DNA from: Epiperipatus broadwayi
Lineage: Eukaryota > Onychophora > Udeonychophora > Euonychophora > Peripatidae
Length of the DNA stretch: 64,000 bases
Direction of reading: 5' to 3'
Assembly (NCBI GenBank): GCA_028023455.1
Contig: JAQFVV010012394.1
Span: forward strand, 25,803,053 to 25,867,052
Each line of letters begins with the position of its first letter. Within the stretch, counting starts at the first letter, position 1. The notes under the pieces were generated by a model. That model was not told the DNA's origin, searched no databases, and saw only the letters and a list, made by a program, of their open reading frames with translations. Positions 38,187 through 48,261 of this stretch are shown here, in pieces. A program made the position numbers and the translations under genes.

Positions 38187-38768
38187 TGAGACTATCATAT
38201 CTGACCTTGCCTTCAGAAATGGACTAGTACAGATTCCTTTCATATTTACATAGCCAAAGAGAAAAACATAAATATGGCCAATGTGTAAACATGTATATAA
38301 AATCCTAACATTGGTTAGTATGGGCCAGTAGGCAATGATGCTATCTGAATCCTATTGCTGCCAGTAAGGTAAGGGATCTTGCTATAAGGCAAGCCCGAGA
38401 GAGATATAATGTCTGAACATACTCTCAATTGAAACCACTTTCAACTGCGGTGTTTCTACTATAGTCATTACTGATATGTCTACGCTGGGAGGCAAGTCCA
38501 GGATAGGAGAAGCTGTTTATGGCCGATTTGAGGCAAGCTGTCCAGTACGGCCAGAAGAGACTTAGACTAGCTGGAAGTGAATACAGTCATTCGGGCATGA
38601 TCAGCTCATTACTAAGTTATACATGAAATTTGTATTTATTAATGGTATAATATATATGTATATTTCTTTTTTATAAATTATAAATAATTAACTTTGTGAG
38701 ATGTTCATATTTTTTGATATTACTGTTGGTTTGGGTCTGAAACCAGCAATTCAGTCAAACACAATAGA
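38187..38768 (+). repeat. 5' LTR of a Ty3/gypsy-type element (approximate ends)
   Basis: This shares a long colinear sequence with 40,461-41,167. Landmarks in the same order are TGACC/TTGCCTTC, CATTGGTTAGTATGGGCCA, GGTGTTTCTACTATA, GGCAAGCTGTCCAGTAC, TATTTATTAATGGTATAA, GATATTACTGTTGGTTTGG and CAATTCAG near the end. The sequence between the two encodes gag and integrase remnants in the same orientation, so they are LTRs. The boundaries (TG start, CAACACA end) are estimates. The copies differ considerably, so the insertion is old. Confidence 0.75.
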
Positions 38769-39134
38769 TTTGGTACAGTTAGATGAAAGAAATATTTTTC
38801 ATTGAGTGGAAAAATAGTAGAAAATCACCAGTTCCAGGATTAAATATGCAAGTGCGGCTAAAGATATTTGATGTATTTACAGTATAATGGTTATTAAAAC
38901 CACTTGGAATTTGTTTGAATGAAATAGTAACCGCAAATATATAGGCATGTTAATTAAAAGCTTAAACCAACCACGAGAGCTTTACTCATACCAAAGCGAC
39001 TGAAGTGCACCCTGGTGGGTTGTTAGCTTTTTCACTATCGATTTTTGAACAGCTACAAATAATAGAAGTAAAAGTACAAATGAGCAGTTACTCATAATTA
39101 TTTTTCTCATAAATTAAAAGAGGAAAATAAATCA

Positions 39135-40446
39135 ATGGCGAATTTGACTGACTCTATGGAAGCCTTTAACCCAGCCCAGCCTGAGGGCTGGGTAAGCTAT
39201 AGAGGATTGTTGATATTTTACCTACAAACTAATCAGATCAAGAAGCCTGAGGTAAAATTAGCCAAATTTATGATCATAATAGGTCCTCAAAACTAACGAG
39301 ATACTCAAGTCTCCAATCTATGACAGAAACACCAGCTGACCTAGATTTTGACAAACCGTTAATAACTTTCATAATTATTTTCCTCCAAACCCTTGACAAT
39401 AATGCAGATATTAATTCAACCTCTGCATACAAGAACGGGGGAAAAGTCAGAGAGTTCGCAACAAGAATCTGATCATTGGCATTAAAGTGCAAATTCAAAG
39501 ACTTCCTGAATGAAGCCCTTCGTGATCATTTTATTTGCAGCATAAATGATCACAATTTAAGACTTAAAATGCTGATGATGCTGTATTTAGATTACAAAAC
39601 AGCCCAGTGGCCTATATCATCTAGACTCCATGTAGACCCATGGAAAGGCAAACTGCTGTTGATAGTAGTTGATTCATACTCCAAGTGGCTGGAGGTAGTG
39701 AAAGTCCCATCACTTCAGCCCCAGCCGCAATAACTCTTAGAAGGCTATTTGCAAAATACGGCCTGCCTAAGACAATAGTGTCATATAATGCACAGCATTT
39801 ACAGCAAGTGCATTCAAAAACTTTTGCACTAATAATAGCATTGCAGCCCACCATTCCATCCTGACAGCATTGGCAGGCAGAGACACTAATTTACGAAGCA
39901 AAAAAAGCTAATAAAAATGGATATGGGAACCTGAAACACCAGGATTGTCAGAACACTATTAGCACAACATTCCACACAAAGTACAGCAATAGGAAAGACT
40001 CCAGCAGAACTGCTACTCGATAAACCTCTGCAAACTAACCTGTCAGCCCTGAAACCCAATTCCAAATATGTAGACAAAGAAAATAGCAAGACAAAAGTAC
40101 AAATAGGCAACTACGTGCTATGTAAAATGTATTATAAATCCATAAAATGGATACCAGCAGGGTAACACAAATGAAAGGACTCAACAATGAAATAATTCTA
40201 ATAGCAGATGGGTATCAACATCATCGCCACCTAAACCAACTGAGATTGAATCACACAGAAACAAATACATCAAGCGAAAGTAATGACTGCCAAACCAAAG
40301 ACAGCAACAACCCAGGCAAACACTCAGGAACAAGATCTTCAAACAAGTATGATGAACAAGACAAGATTAACAGTAAAGCTGAGAAATCAACAAAGCGGAT
40401 AACACATCATCCAGCTCATCTCGATGACTACATTCTTCCGGGCTAA
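39135..40446 (+). pseudogene. Ty3/gypsy internal region: gag and integrase remnants, with pol deleted
   Basis: The gag begins at 39,135 with MANLTDSMEAFNPAQPEGW and continues through FYLQTNQIK, KLAKFMIIIG, REFATRI and ALKCKFKDFLNEALRDHFIC (about 39,475-39,540), the usual pre-zinc-knuckle order. At about 39,600 the sequence jumps to the integrase core: HVDPWKGKLLLIVVDSYSKW then LEVV (about 39,630), RRLFAKYGLPKTIV (about 39,735), then the C-terminal part with GNYVLCKMYYKS and a final ORF at 40,147-40,446. Zinc knuckle, protease, reverse transcriptase and RNase H are missing, so this is a large internal deletion with several later stops. Confidence 0.8.
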
Positions 40447-40460
40447 ATTTAGCCAGGAGA

Positions 40461-41167
40461 TGGATATCACACCTGACTTTGCTTTCAAAAGTGGATTAGC
40501 CAAATTCCTTCCTTATTTAATCAGACTGAGTACTCACTGCCACCAACCAATGTGTAAACATGGGAATAACCAATGTATAAATGTAGCCAAAGAATAAAAC
40601 ATAAGTATGGTCAATGTGTAAACGTGTATAAAATTCTACCATTGGTTAGTATGGGCCAATAGGCAATGATGCTCCTGAATCTGATTGCTGCCAGTAAGGC
40701 AGGGGATCTGACAATAAATAGCCTTTTTGGAGGCAAGCCTGAGAGAGAGATAACGTCTATCTAACCTGAATGACTGAATGTGCCCTCACCTGAAACCACA
40801 TTCCACTGTGGTGTTTCTACTATAATCATTACCAATACATCTATGTAGTGAAGCTAGTCCACAATAAGATTGGAAACTACTATGACTATGAACGACTCAA
40901 GGCAAGCTGTCCAGTACAGTGGAAGTCTTGACTAGAACTCACGAGGCAAGCAAATATATATAGCTGGAAGTGAGTTGTCATTCAGGCACATTCAGGCACA
41001 ACGAGCTTGTTATTGACTAAATTACATGTAAAATTGTATTTATTAATGGTATAACATGTATGTATATTTGTTTTAATAATTTATACATATTAACTTTGTG
41101 ACTGTTCATATTTTTTTTGATATTACTGTTGGTTTGGATCTGAAACCTGCAATTCAGCCAACACAAG
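40461..41167 (+). repeat. 3' LTR of a Ty3/gypsy-type element (approximate ends)
   Basis: It matches the 5' LTR at 38,187-38,768 along its length but is about 125 bp longer, with an extra segment around 40,690-40,780 and another near 40,540. It is preceded by a purine-rich AGCCAGGAGA at 40,451-40,460 that could be the polypurine tract. No convincing target-site duplication was seen. Confidence 0.75.
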
Positions 41168-41454
41168 AGATATTATACAACTTTATAAAAGCACTAATGA
41201 TACTATTTGACTTTTTGGGATCAATATGCTTCCAAATGTAACACTATTGTAGGGAAACTATTACTGTCAATCTCTACGATATTTATTATATTGCAACATT
41301 TTTAAATACATTAATATAATAATAATTAACATATGAAAGTAATAAAATTTTCTTTTTTCTTTTCCTATGTATTGATTTCTACTTTTACATGTCATACCAT
41401 TTACAACTTTCTTAAACACTTTGTCAATACTATTTTTTATATCAAAACTTTATT

Positions 41455-41510
41455 CTAACAGTTTCGACTGTCCTGTAGTCATCACCAGAGCAACAATATT
41501 CAAATATATA
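41455..41510 (-). ncRNA. Hammerhead-like segment in a foldback arm (weak)
   Basis: The minus strand reads CTCTGGTGATGACT, loop ACAGGAC, AGTCGAAACTG. GACT/AGTC can pair before CGAAAC as in stem II, but the core has G for the invariant A6 (CTGGTGA) and stem I is unclear. The style resembles Penelope-type terminal repeats. Likely inactive or only similar. Confidence 0.3.
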
Positions 41511-42628
41511 ATTAATACACTTATACACATATTCATATACATAATTCAATACACATAATAAAACATACATTTTAACCTGACAATTATAAATAATCATTTC
41601 CCATTTTATTACTTTACTCTTAAATAATTCTATCCACATTTATTTTATTTAAAAAAAAATTATTTATTATAATTTTAATTCTAAAAAAACTTTTTTTTTT
41701 TATTCTACTATTAATACATATTATTGTATTTTTATTTATATTTTTAATTAACTTCTACTCTTTTCTTATATTTATTAAATATTTTATAATTATCAATTAA
41801 CTTTTTCCACACTACAAATTACTTTTTTACATTATAAAAAATTATCTACCTTTTTACAATCCTACTCTAAAAACTCAAATGACAAGATTTTCAAAATTTG
41901 TATATTTGTTTAACACCTCCCTCTATCGTCATTTTCTTCAACTTTATTCTTTTAACCTTTTTAATTTCAAACTATTACTAATAATAACTGTTTATAAAAT
42001 TCTTTCCCCCAAAATTCCTATGAAGATTTGATTTTATATTCTTAATCAATATTGCCTCTTTAATTTTCCTATACCTTCTATTATTTGTATAGTTAATCAT
42101 TTTTATACTATCTTTCTCAAACCTATGACCTTAAGGTCAAATCTTAATAGGGATTTTGGAGTTAAGACAATAATTTTATAAACAGATATTATTAATAATT
42201 AAAAGAATAAAATTGAAGAAAATGACAATAGATGGAGGTGTTAAACAAGTATACAAATTTGGAAAATTTTGTCAGTTGGTTTTTTAGAAATAGGATTGTA
42301 AAGAGATAGATGATTTTTTGTAATGTAAAAAAGTAATTTGTAATGTGAAAAGTTAATTGATAATTATAAAATATTTAATAAAAATAAAAAAGATTAGAAG
42401 TTGATTAAAAATATAAGTAAAAAGACAATATGTATGAAATAATAGAATAAAAAGTTAAAAGTTTTTTAAAATTAAAATAATTCTTTTTTTAAAAAAATAA
42501 AAGTAATATAAAATAAATATGAATAGAATTATTTAAGAGTAAAGTAATAAAATGGGAAATGATTATTTATAATGGTCAAGTTAAAATGTATGTTTTATTT
42601 TGTGTATTTAATTATGTATATGAGCTGC

Positions 42629-43288
42629 AGGAAATGTTGCAGGAGTTATCAGATGAAAGTAGGACTAAAGATAAATGTTAAAAAGACGAAAGTAATGTTT
42701 AATGGATTTTCTCAAAATATGTAAATAAATATTGATTATAATGAGTTAGAGGAAGTTAACAGCCACCAACACTTTGGTGAGATTATTAATACAGATGGAA
42801 ACATAATGGATGAAATTAATCATAGAATTAAACTTAGTTGGAATGCTTTTGGTAGAAATAACTTGATACTAAAAGGAAATATGCCTATGTGTTTGAAAAG
42901 GAAGGTTTTTAGTACATGTGTTTTACAGTTCTTACTTATGGATCTGAGACTTGCGCACTTAATAGAAGAACAATAGAAACTTCAGACCACTCAAAGAAGT
43001 ATGGAGAGATGCATGTTGGGAGTAATAAATCGAAAACGCAATATATGAGTAAGAGAACAAACAGATGTTAATGACCTCTTTGAAAAAATTAAGATTGAAG
43101 TGGAGTTGGGCTAGGCATATTGCTAGAAGAAATGATAATAGATGGACAATTGAAATCTTAAACGGGATTCCAAGAGATTGTAAAAGACCCAAAAAGAGAT
43201 CACATGTGAGATGGATGAATGAAATAAGAAAGTGTGCAGGGGTTACGTGGAAAAGTTAAAGATCAGAGAAGATGGATTGTGGATTGAT
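42629..43288 (+). mobile_element. 5'-truncated RTE 3' fragment inserted in the right arm of a foldback element
   Basis: The fragment begins GAGCTGCAGGAAATGTTGCA (the ELQEMLQELSDESR block) and runs through LSWNAFGRNNLILKGNMPMC, the TYGSET-like segment and LKWSWARHIARRNDNRWTIE (about 43,090) to the end, near a TGATAATGATTG word. Stops occur throughout. The flanking sequence reads continuously as the arm of a long inverted repeat when this piece is removed, so this is an insertion, with a possible 5-bp ATATG target duplication. Confidence 0.85.
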
Positions 43289-43981
43289 AATGATTGATAT
43301 GTGTATTAATTATATAATTATATATTTGAATAAAGTTTTGATATAAAAAATAGTATTGATAAAGTGTTTAAGCAAGTTGTAAATGGTATAATTAACATAG
43401 GATAAACTTATTGTATTTTTTTTATTATTTTGAATATTTAAATTATGCTGAAAATAATTCACCAAGGCTGTTAATATTATTTTAAGCGGAATATATACAC
43501 AAGCTATCCTTTTTGATTTCAGCTAGGATAGTAAACTGTATCAGATATTGCCATAATCTATTTGTAGCCCATCAGTTCATTTTTCTTATGTATATTTAAA
43601 TAATTTAAAACAATTTAATATCTAAGTGCCAGAAAAGAGTTATAATGTGATGGGCAGTACTTCAATGAGCCAACTTTATTGATTATAACTGCAGCTAAGG
43701 GCTATTACAACTTCTAAAATTTGATATCCAATCTTCCATATTCCCTTCTTTCAACAAAAACAAACGTTTTAATTTTATTGTTCAAAATTTTATACCCTCG
43801 GTTTCAAATTAGTGACCATTCAATGAAAGGCTAGCAATAAATTCTGCAGGTTTTATAGAAAATAACAACTAAATTTACTCTATTGTTTCTTATATTAATG
43901 AGTGCTAATGAAGTCATTGAGACAGAAAGTTAGGCTACTCGTCTTATAAGTAGAGTATAATCCTCGCTTGTATAATCATTA

Positions 43982-44940
43982 AAATTTTTAGTAAACATTA
44001 TCATTAGTGGGCCGAAACATAGGACTCTGGCGGAATAATTTCGATTTTTTTTTTTTAATTTTCTTTTTTTTTTTACTTCCTGTAGTTGTAAAATTGGTAC
44101 TTTGACAATATCTGTAATTCTAAACTTGATCCTTTGACAATATCTGTAGTTGTAAAGTTGATACTTTGATGTCAGCAATTATACCAAGAAAAACTTGTTA
44201 GCTACTTAATTTTACATTCCCCAGTCTAATTTTTCCCATACGCTATCTGGTGTTTGAAATCCATTTAGAGAACTCACGTGAAAATCGCATATAAAGATAT
44301 GTACGGCACGCATAAATCATGTAACAGTTATCGTACCTTCCGGCTATTGGTGTAGAATCTTGGCGGTCATGGCAGTTGATGGGGGAACCTCAAACACCGG
44401 AATTGGCAATGAGGTAGTTAGCGAGGAGGCGGCTGCTAAAGAACAATGTCCTATATTAGCATGGCGATGAGCAGTGTTCAGTGATGAGATATGCTGAAGA
44501 CGCAGATGGTGTTAGATGGCAATGTAGATTTATGTCGCCGCCGTATATATATCAGATATGGGGTTTTTCTCCCAGGGACTCACATCATTACGGGTGAGTG
44601 GGTTGCATACAATAACCTAGGCAGAATATATAATAGCACATATATTTTTATGTTGTTGTTGTGCACTAGAACTTCGCGGATCCAGGCGACAGAAATATCC
44701 ATGCATATAATATAGAGAAACTAGGGATGCATGCGAAATGTAAGCTAAAATGGCAATTTAGTACAGTAATTTCCTTATTTTCATTCTATCTGCAGAATTT
44801 TCATGCAGGACTCTGCAATAGTGACACCACTTTTGTGGAATTTATTATATGTATTACTGAGAATAATACATTATAGTTTAAAATTATTCCGCCAGAACTC
44901 GTATGCTTTGGCTCGCTAAACGTAATGTTTACCAAAATTT
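43982..44940. mobile_element. DNA element of about 950 bp with roughly 50-bp terminal inverted repeats
   Basis: GTAAACATTATCATTAGTGG followed by GCCGAAACATAGGACTCTGGC and GGAATAATTT at 43,991-44,040 is the imperfect complement of 44,881-44,932 (AAATTATTCCGCCAGAACTC ... GTAATGTTTACC). The interior holds a 33-bp tandem (44,083-44,173) and a GC-richer, ORF-free core (44,330-44,700). No transposase was found, so it would be a non-autonomous element. Confidence 0.7.
44083..44173 (+). repeat. 33-bp tandem repeat, about three units
   Basis: TTTGACAATATCTGTA at 44,101 and 44,134 and related TGTAGTTGTAAA words at 44,083 and 44,146 define imperfect units of about 33 bp inside the inverted-repeat element. 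Confidence 0.75.
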
Positions 44941-45237
44941 ACAATAAACCATTTTTCTCTTTCTTAAAAATACCGTCGCTCAAAATAAAAGTTGGTTTAT
45001 TAAGTTGGAATTAAAATGCCTATTTCATTTCTGCATTAGATGCGATAATTTTAATAGAAAATTAAGAAGAATCCACAAATAAAAAACATAATTAATAAAA
45101 ATTTATTTCAGACTATATTAAAATTGTAGGTAAAATGAAGTTAAACATTAGTAATGTAAAAACATTTGACTTTAATAAATATTTCAACAGACTAACCTGA
45201 TAAAAAAAAAAAAACAAATATAATTTGCAGTACTTAC

Positions 45238-45300
45238 TGACGCCATTTGTTATTTACAGTGCTGGACCATTACCGCTTTTTTAATAAACAAGCATATTAC
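45238..45300 (-). other. Probable 5' noncoding first exon of the BLM-like gene
   Basis: Read on the minus strand, a strong donor (GTAAGT) occupies 45,237-45,232. It is preceded by a moderately GC-rich stretch running toward the RPL36 start. The next minus-strand exon has a clear acceptor (a run of about 12 T followed by AG at 36,494-36,493) only 22 nt before its ATG, so an upstream leader exon is required, and this is the best candidate. The right end (transcription start) is not determined. The exon ends with an upstream ATG at 45,246-45,244. Joined to the next exon, this gives a short overlapping upstream ORF that terminates inside the main coding sequence in another frame. The donor is seen; its link to the exon 8.7 kb away is inferred. 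Confidence 0.45.
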
Positions 45301-45348
45301 CGCCAATAAAGGAATTGTGGGTACTTCCGGATAATTAAATCCCATATC
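45238..45348. promoter_or_regulatory. Putative compact divergent promoter between the BLM-like gene and RPL36
   Basis: About 110 bp separate the minus-strand donor at 45,232-45,237 from the pyrimidine-rich TOP-like start of RPL36 (CTCTTTTC at 45,348). The interval is less AT-rich than its surroundings and contains two ATTACCGC words. Ribosomal protein genes commonly start at a 5' terminal oligopyrimidine tract, which fits the right edge. Divergent use is inferred from exon geometry only; no TATA box was assigned. Confidence 0.4.
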
Positions 45349-45377
45349 TCTTTTCGGTATTTTTAACGTTATTTGCA
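45348..45377 (+). other. RPL36 5' leader exon (TOP-like)
   Basis: The leader is about 30 nt and begins with a pyrimidine tract (CTCTTTTC). It ends before GTAAGT at 45,378 and is followed by a 170-nt intron whose acceptor is a T-rich run ending AAG at 45,545-45,547. A 5' TOP start and a short noncoding exon are typical of metazoan ribosomal protein genes, whose translation responds to mTOR signalling. The exact transcription start is inferred from the tract. Confidence 0.5.
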
Positions 45378-45549
45378 GTAAGTTGTTCATGTTATCATTA
45401 AATTATCGTCTTTAAATTTAGACATCATTTGTTTTAATGGGAATTTATTTTAGTTTTATGTCTTAATAAACATAATATTTTACGAAAATTTTATTATTTT
45501 GTGGTCAGATGTTTTAATAATTGATTAAACGTGTAATTTTTTTTAAGCT

Positions 45550-45642
45550 ATGGCGTTTACTCATTCTTTTGCCATTGGCCGTAAAAGAGGTTTTAAAGTA
45601 ACTAAACATGCAAGGAAACCTCGACCATCAAGATTAAAAGGA
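45550..45642 (+). CDS. RPL36: Ribosomal protein L36 (eL36), first coding exon
   Basis: The ATG lies two bases after the acceptor. The exon encodes 31 residues beginning MAFTHSFAIGRKRGFKVTK, followed by the Arg/Lys-rich segment HARKPRPSRLKG. It matches the N-terminus of eukaryotic eL36 (an AxGLxKGHKVTKN-type start in other animals), a small basic protein of the large ribosomal subunit. It ends in phase 0 before GTAAGT at 45,643. The first few residues differ more from the family than the rest, which is usual for eL36. The next exon follows after an unusually long 9.2-kb intron. Confidence 0.95.
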
Positions 45643-46139
45643 GTAAGTTATCTTCATTTAGATTCATTAATGTATTTTATTGAAACTTAAAAATATGTTA
45701 ATATCTTAATTTACAAAATGTATAGAAATTCATATTTAATAATCATATCGATAAATATTCGATTTTTTTTTTTTTACAAGTAATAGAGATAATTTTATTT
45801 AAACTTTATCAAATTAATATGGATTCCTGGTAATGATAAATATTGTCTGTCCTTTGTTCGCGTCTTAATACTTAGCCTATATTAAGTTGTATTTTTCTTT
45901 TTATTCTGGTTTATGTTCAATACTTCCACAATATAACGTGTGAAATCTAAATTGATTTGGTAAAGAAACTACTGTGAAATACCTGCTTCTGCATTCACGT
46001 ATCAGATTTTCAAATTTTTTCTAATTATAGTTATCCATTATATTCTCTTAGTTTAACCCCATAAAAACCATCCTCCATAAAATTTATTAGGCCATTGGTT
46101 CTACGAATTTGCTTCACATATTCAATCCATTGTGAGTAT

Positions 46140-48235
46140 ATTATACATTGAATATTACACTCCAACCAAGTTTAATTCTATGATTACTTTCATCCATTAT
46201 GTTTCCATCTGTATTAATAATCTGACCAAGATATTTGTAGCTGTTCATCATAATCTTTATTTTCATATTTTAAGAAAATTTATTAAACATTACTTTAATG
46301 TTTTTAACATTTATTTTTAGTCCTACTTTCATCTGATAACTCCTGCAACATTTCCTGCAGCCCTAAAGCATTATTTCCAAAAACAACTACATCATCTGCA
46401 AAATCTAAATGAATTAAATAATCTCCATTTACTTTGAGACCTTTAGCTTCCCAGTGCTGCAAAAGGTTTTGGAGATATGAAGTCATCCTGTTTTACACCC
46501 TTCTGAATGTTAACCTTCTTAGTATCGCAATTTAATTGTTGGTGTTGCATTTTTATAAATATTCTTCAGAATATGACTAGTAAGTCTATACCTTGATGAT
46601 ACAATGCTTTAATCACCGAAGAAATGCTTATAGAATCAAATGCCTTTTCATAATCTACAAATCCAATGCATAATGGAAACATATTTTTTTTACCCTTTCT
46701 ATTTCTCTCAATACTCTGATATGATCTATATTAAAACCACTTTTAAATCCAGCTTGTATCGTAATTTAATTGTTGGTGTTGCATTTTTATACATATTCTT
46801 CAGAATATGACTAGTAAGTCTATACCTTGATGATACAATGCTTTAATCACCGAAGAAATGCTTATAGAATCAAATGCCTTTTCATAATCTACAAATCCAA
46901 CGCATAATGGAAACATATTTTTTTTACCCTTTCTATTTCTCTCAATACTCTGATATGATCTATATTAAAACCACTTTTAAATCCAGCTTGTATCGTAATT
47001 TAATTGTTGGTGTTGCATTTTTATAAATATTCTTCAGAATATGACTCGTAAGTCTATACCTTGATGATACAATGCTTTAATCACCGAAGAAATGCTTATA
47101 GAATCAAATACCTTTTCATAATCTACAATTCCCACGCATAATGGAAACTCATTTTTTTTACCCTTTCTATTTCTCTCAATATTCTGATATGACCTATATT
47201 AAAACCACTTAAATCCAGCTTGGTCTTTTGGTTGATTGAAATGCAATGTTCCCTGTAAACGAGCTGTAATTATCTTGGTAAAAATTTTATATGAAATTGA
47301 TAAAAGACTGATAGGTCTGTAATTTCTAATATTTTACCATGTTTTTAAAATGTTAATACTGCATTCTTCCAATCATTTGGTACATCTTTATCATTTAAAC
47401 ATTTGATATATAATTTTGCCAATTTTTTTAATTTTTTCTATACCTGCTTCTTTTAATATTTCGATTATAATTCTATCATTACCTGGAGCTTTTTCCTTCA
47501 TAAATTCAATTGCATGTCTCGCTTATTCATTGAAAATGCACTTGTTCTTTATTACTATATACTTCTTGATAGAAGTTTTCTATCCATCTCTTTTTTATAA
47601 TAGTTATATCTTTTTTTTTTCTTATTGTATAAATTACCCAGCATTACCAAAATGTTTAACACTTATGAGACTTATTCTCTTCTACAGCTTTCCTTGCTAG
47701 TTCACAATTATACTTTCTTATATCAACTCTTCCATACTATTTTACAAAATTTGAGATATTCAACCCTTAATGCATTATTATATATCTTCATATTACCTTC
47801 TTTATTTCATAAATTTTCTAGTTTCAGAAATTTTATTGATAAATTGTTGCTTTTTTCTATCAGCTATCTTTACTGCAGTTTTAAGTGTACCAGTTATTTT
47901 CGTATTGATTATATTCAAATCTGAAGCATGTTCAAAATGTACTAATACTTGAAATTCACTTGCAAGTTCTAATTTAAAGTCATTAGACTTTCTGAAGATT
48001 AGTAATATCAACTGCGAATATTTTTTTTTTGATAATTTTTGTCTTTAGTTTTGCTTTAATACCATGTATCTTACTAATTGATGATCACTTTCTGTGTTGA
48101 ATTTAAGATCACAATCTTGAAATATGTATTTTCTGTTAGTCAAAATATCCAATTCTGTATACTTTCATTTGGATGCTTCCATGTCCATTTCCTTTTAACA
48201 TTTTTCTCAAAAATGAATTCATATTCTGCATAAAA
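46140..48235 (-). mobile_element. RTE-clade retrotransposon, minus-strand copy (RT and 3' part) in RPL36 intron 2
   Basis: Read on the minus strand, this holds the end of the endonuclease (48.24-47.9 kb), the linker, and the reverse transcriptase with GxDxxIIxxI and NYRPISLLSISYKIF-like blocks (about 47.5-47.27 kb). Motif A sits in a triplicated segment, and LDFADDVVVFG is at about 46,400. The 3' tail region up to about 46,140 is followed by nothing recognisable. Numerous stops are present. Its 5' half resumes at 49.4 kb beyond a Penelope-like insertion. It is antisense to RPL36. Confidence 0.85.
46524..47225 (-). repeat. 234-bp segment present three times in tandem inside the minus-strand RTE reverse transcriptase
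   Basis: Units start at 46,524, 46,758 and 46,992 (exact period 234, the third slightly diverged and shortened near its end). Each unit covers the palm segment around motif A (FVDYEKAFDSI) and the preceding conserved block. 234 is divisible by three, so the reading frame is preserved through the repeats, although the host element is otherwise broken. Confidence 0.9.
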
Positions 48236-48261
48236 ACAATCTACTTTCAATATAACATAGA

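Larger units (their letters stand above)
41385..43400. mobile_element. Long foldback element (arms over 600 bp) split by an RTE fragment
   Basis: The left arm (41,385-42,050) pairs with the right arm (42,125-42,628 plus 43,289-43,400). Landmarks: TAAACACTTTGTCAATACTA / TAGTATTGATAAAGTGTTTA, ATCAAAACTTTATTC / GAATAAAGTTTTGAT, AACATACATTTTAACC / AGTTAAAATGTATGTT and TTTAACACCTCCCTCTAT / ATAGATGGAGGTGTTAAA. The loop is around 42,050-42,125. The RTE piece at 42,629-43,288 interrupts the right arm. The left arm alone contains a hammerhead-like segment lost from the right arm between GAATA direct repeats. Confidence 0.8.

Noticed and set aside
42959-43259. Opposing 64-77-codon frames as a protein-coding gene
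   Set aside because: The plus frame is the RTE 3' tail (LKWSWARHIARRND) and the minus frame is its shadow.
46524-47225. Direct-repeat array as a CRISPR-like locus
   Set aside because: The repeats are contiguous 234-bp LINE segments without spacers, in an evidently eukaryotic context.
47416-47952. Several overlapping 60-100-codon plus-strand frames
   Set aside because: They are antisense shadows of the minus-strand RTE reverse transcriptase region.
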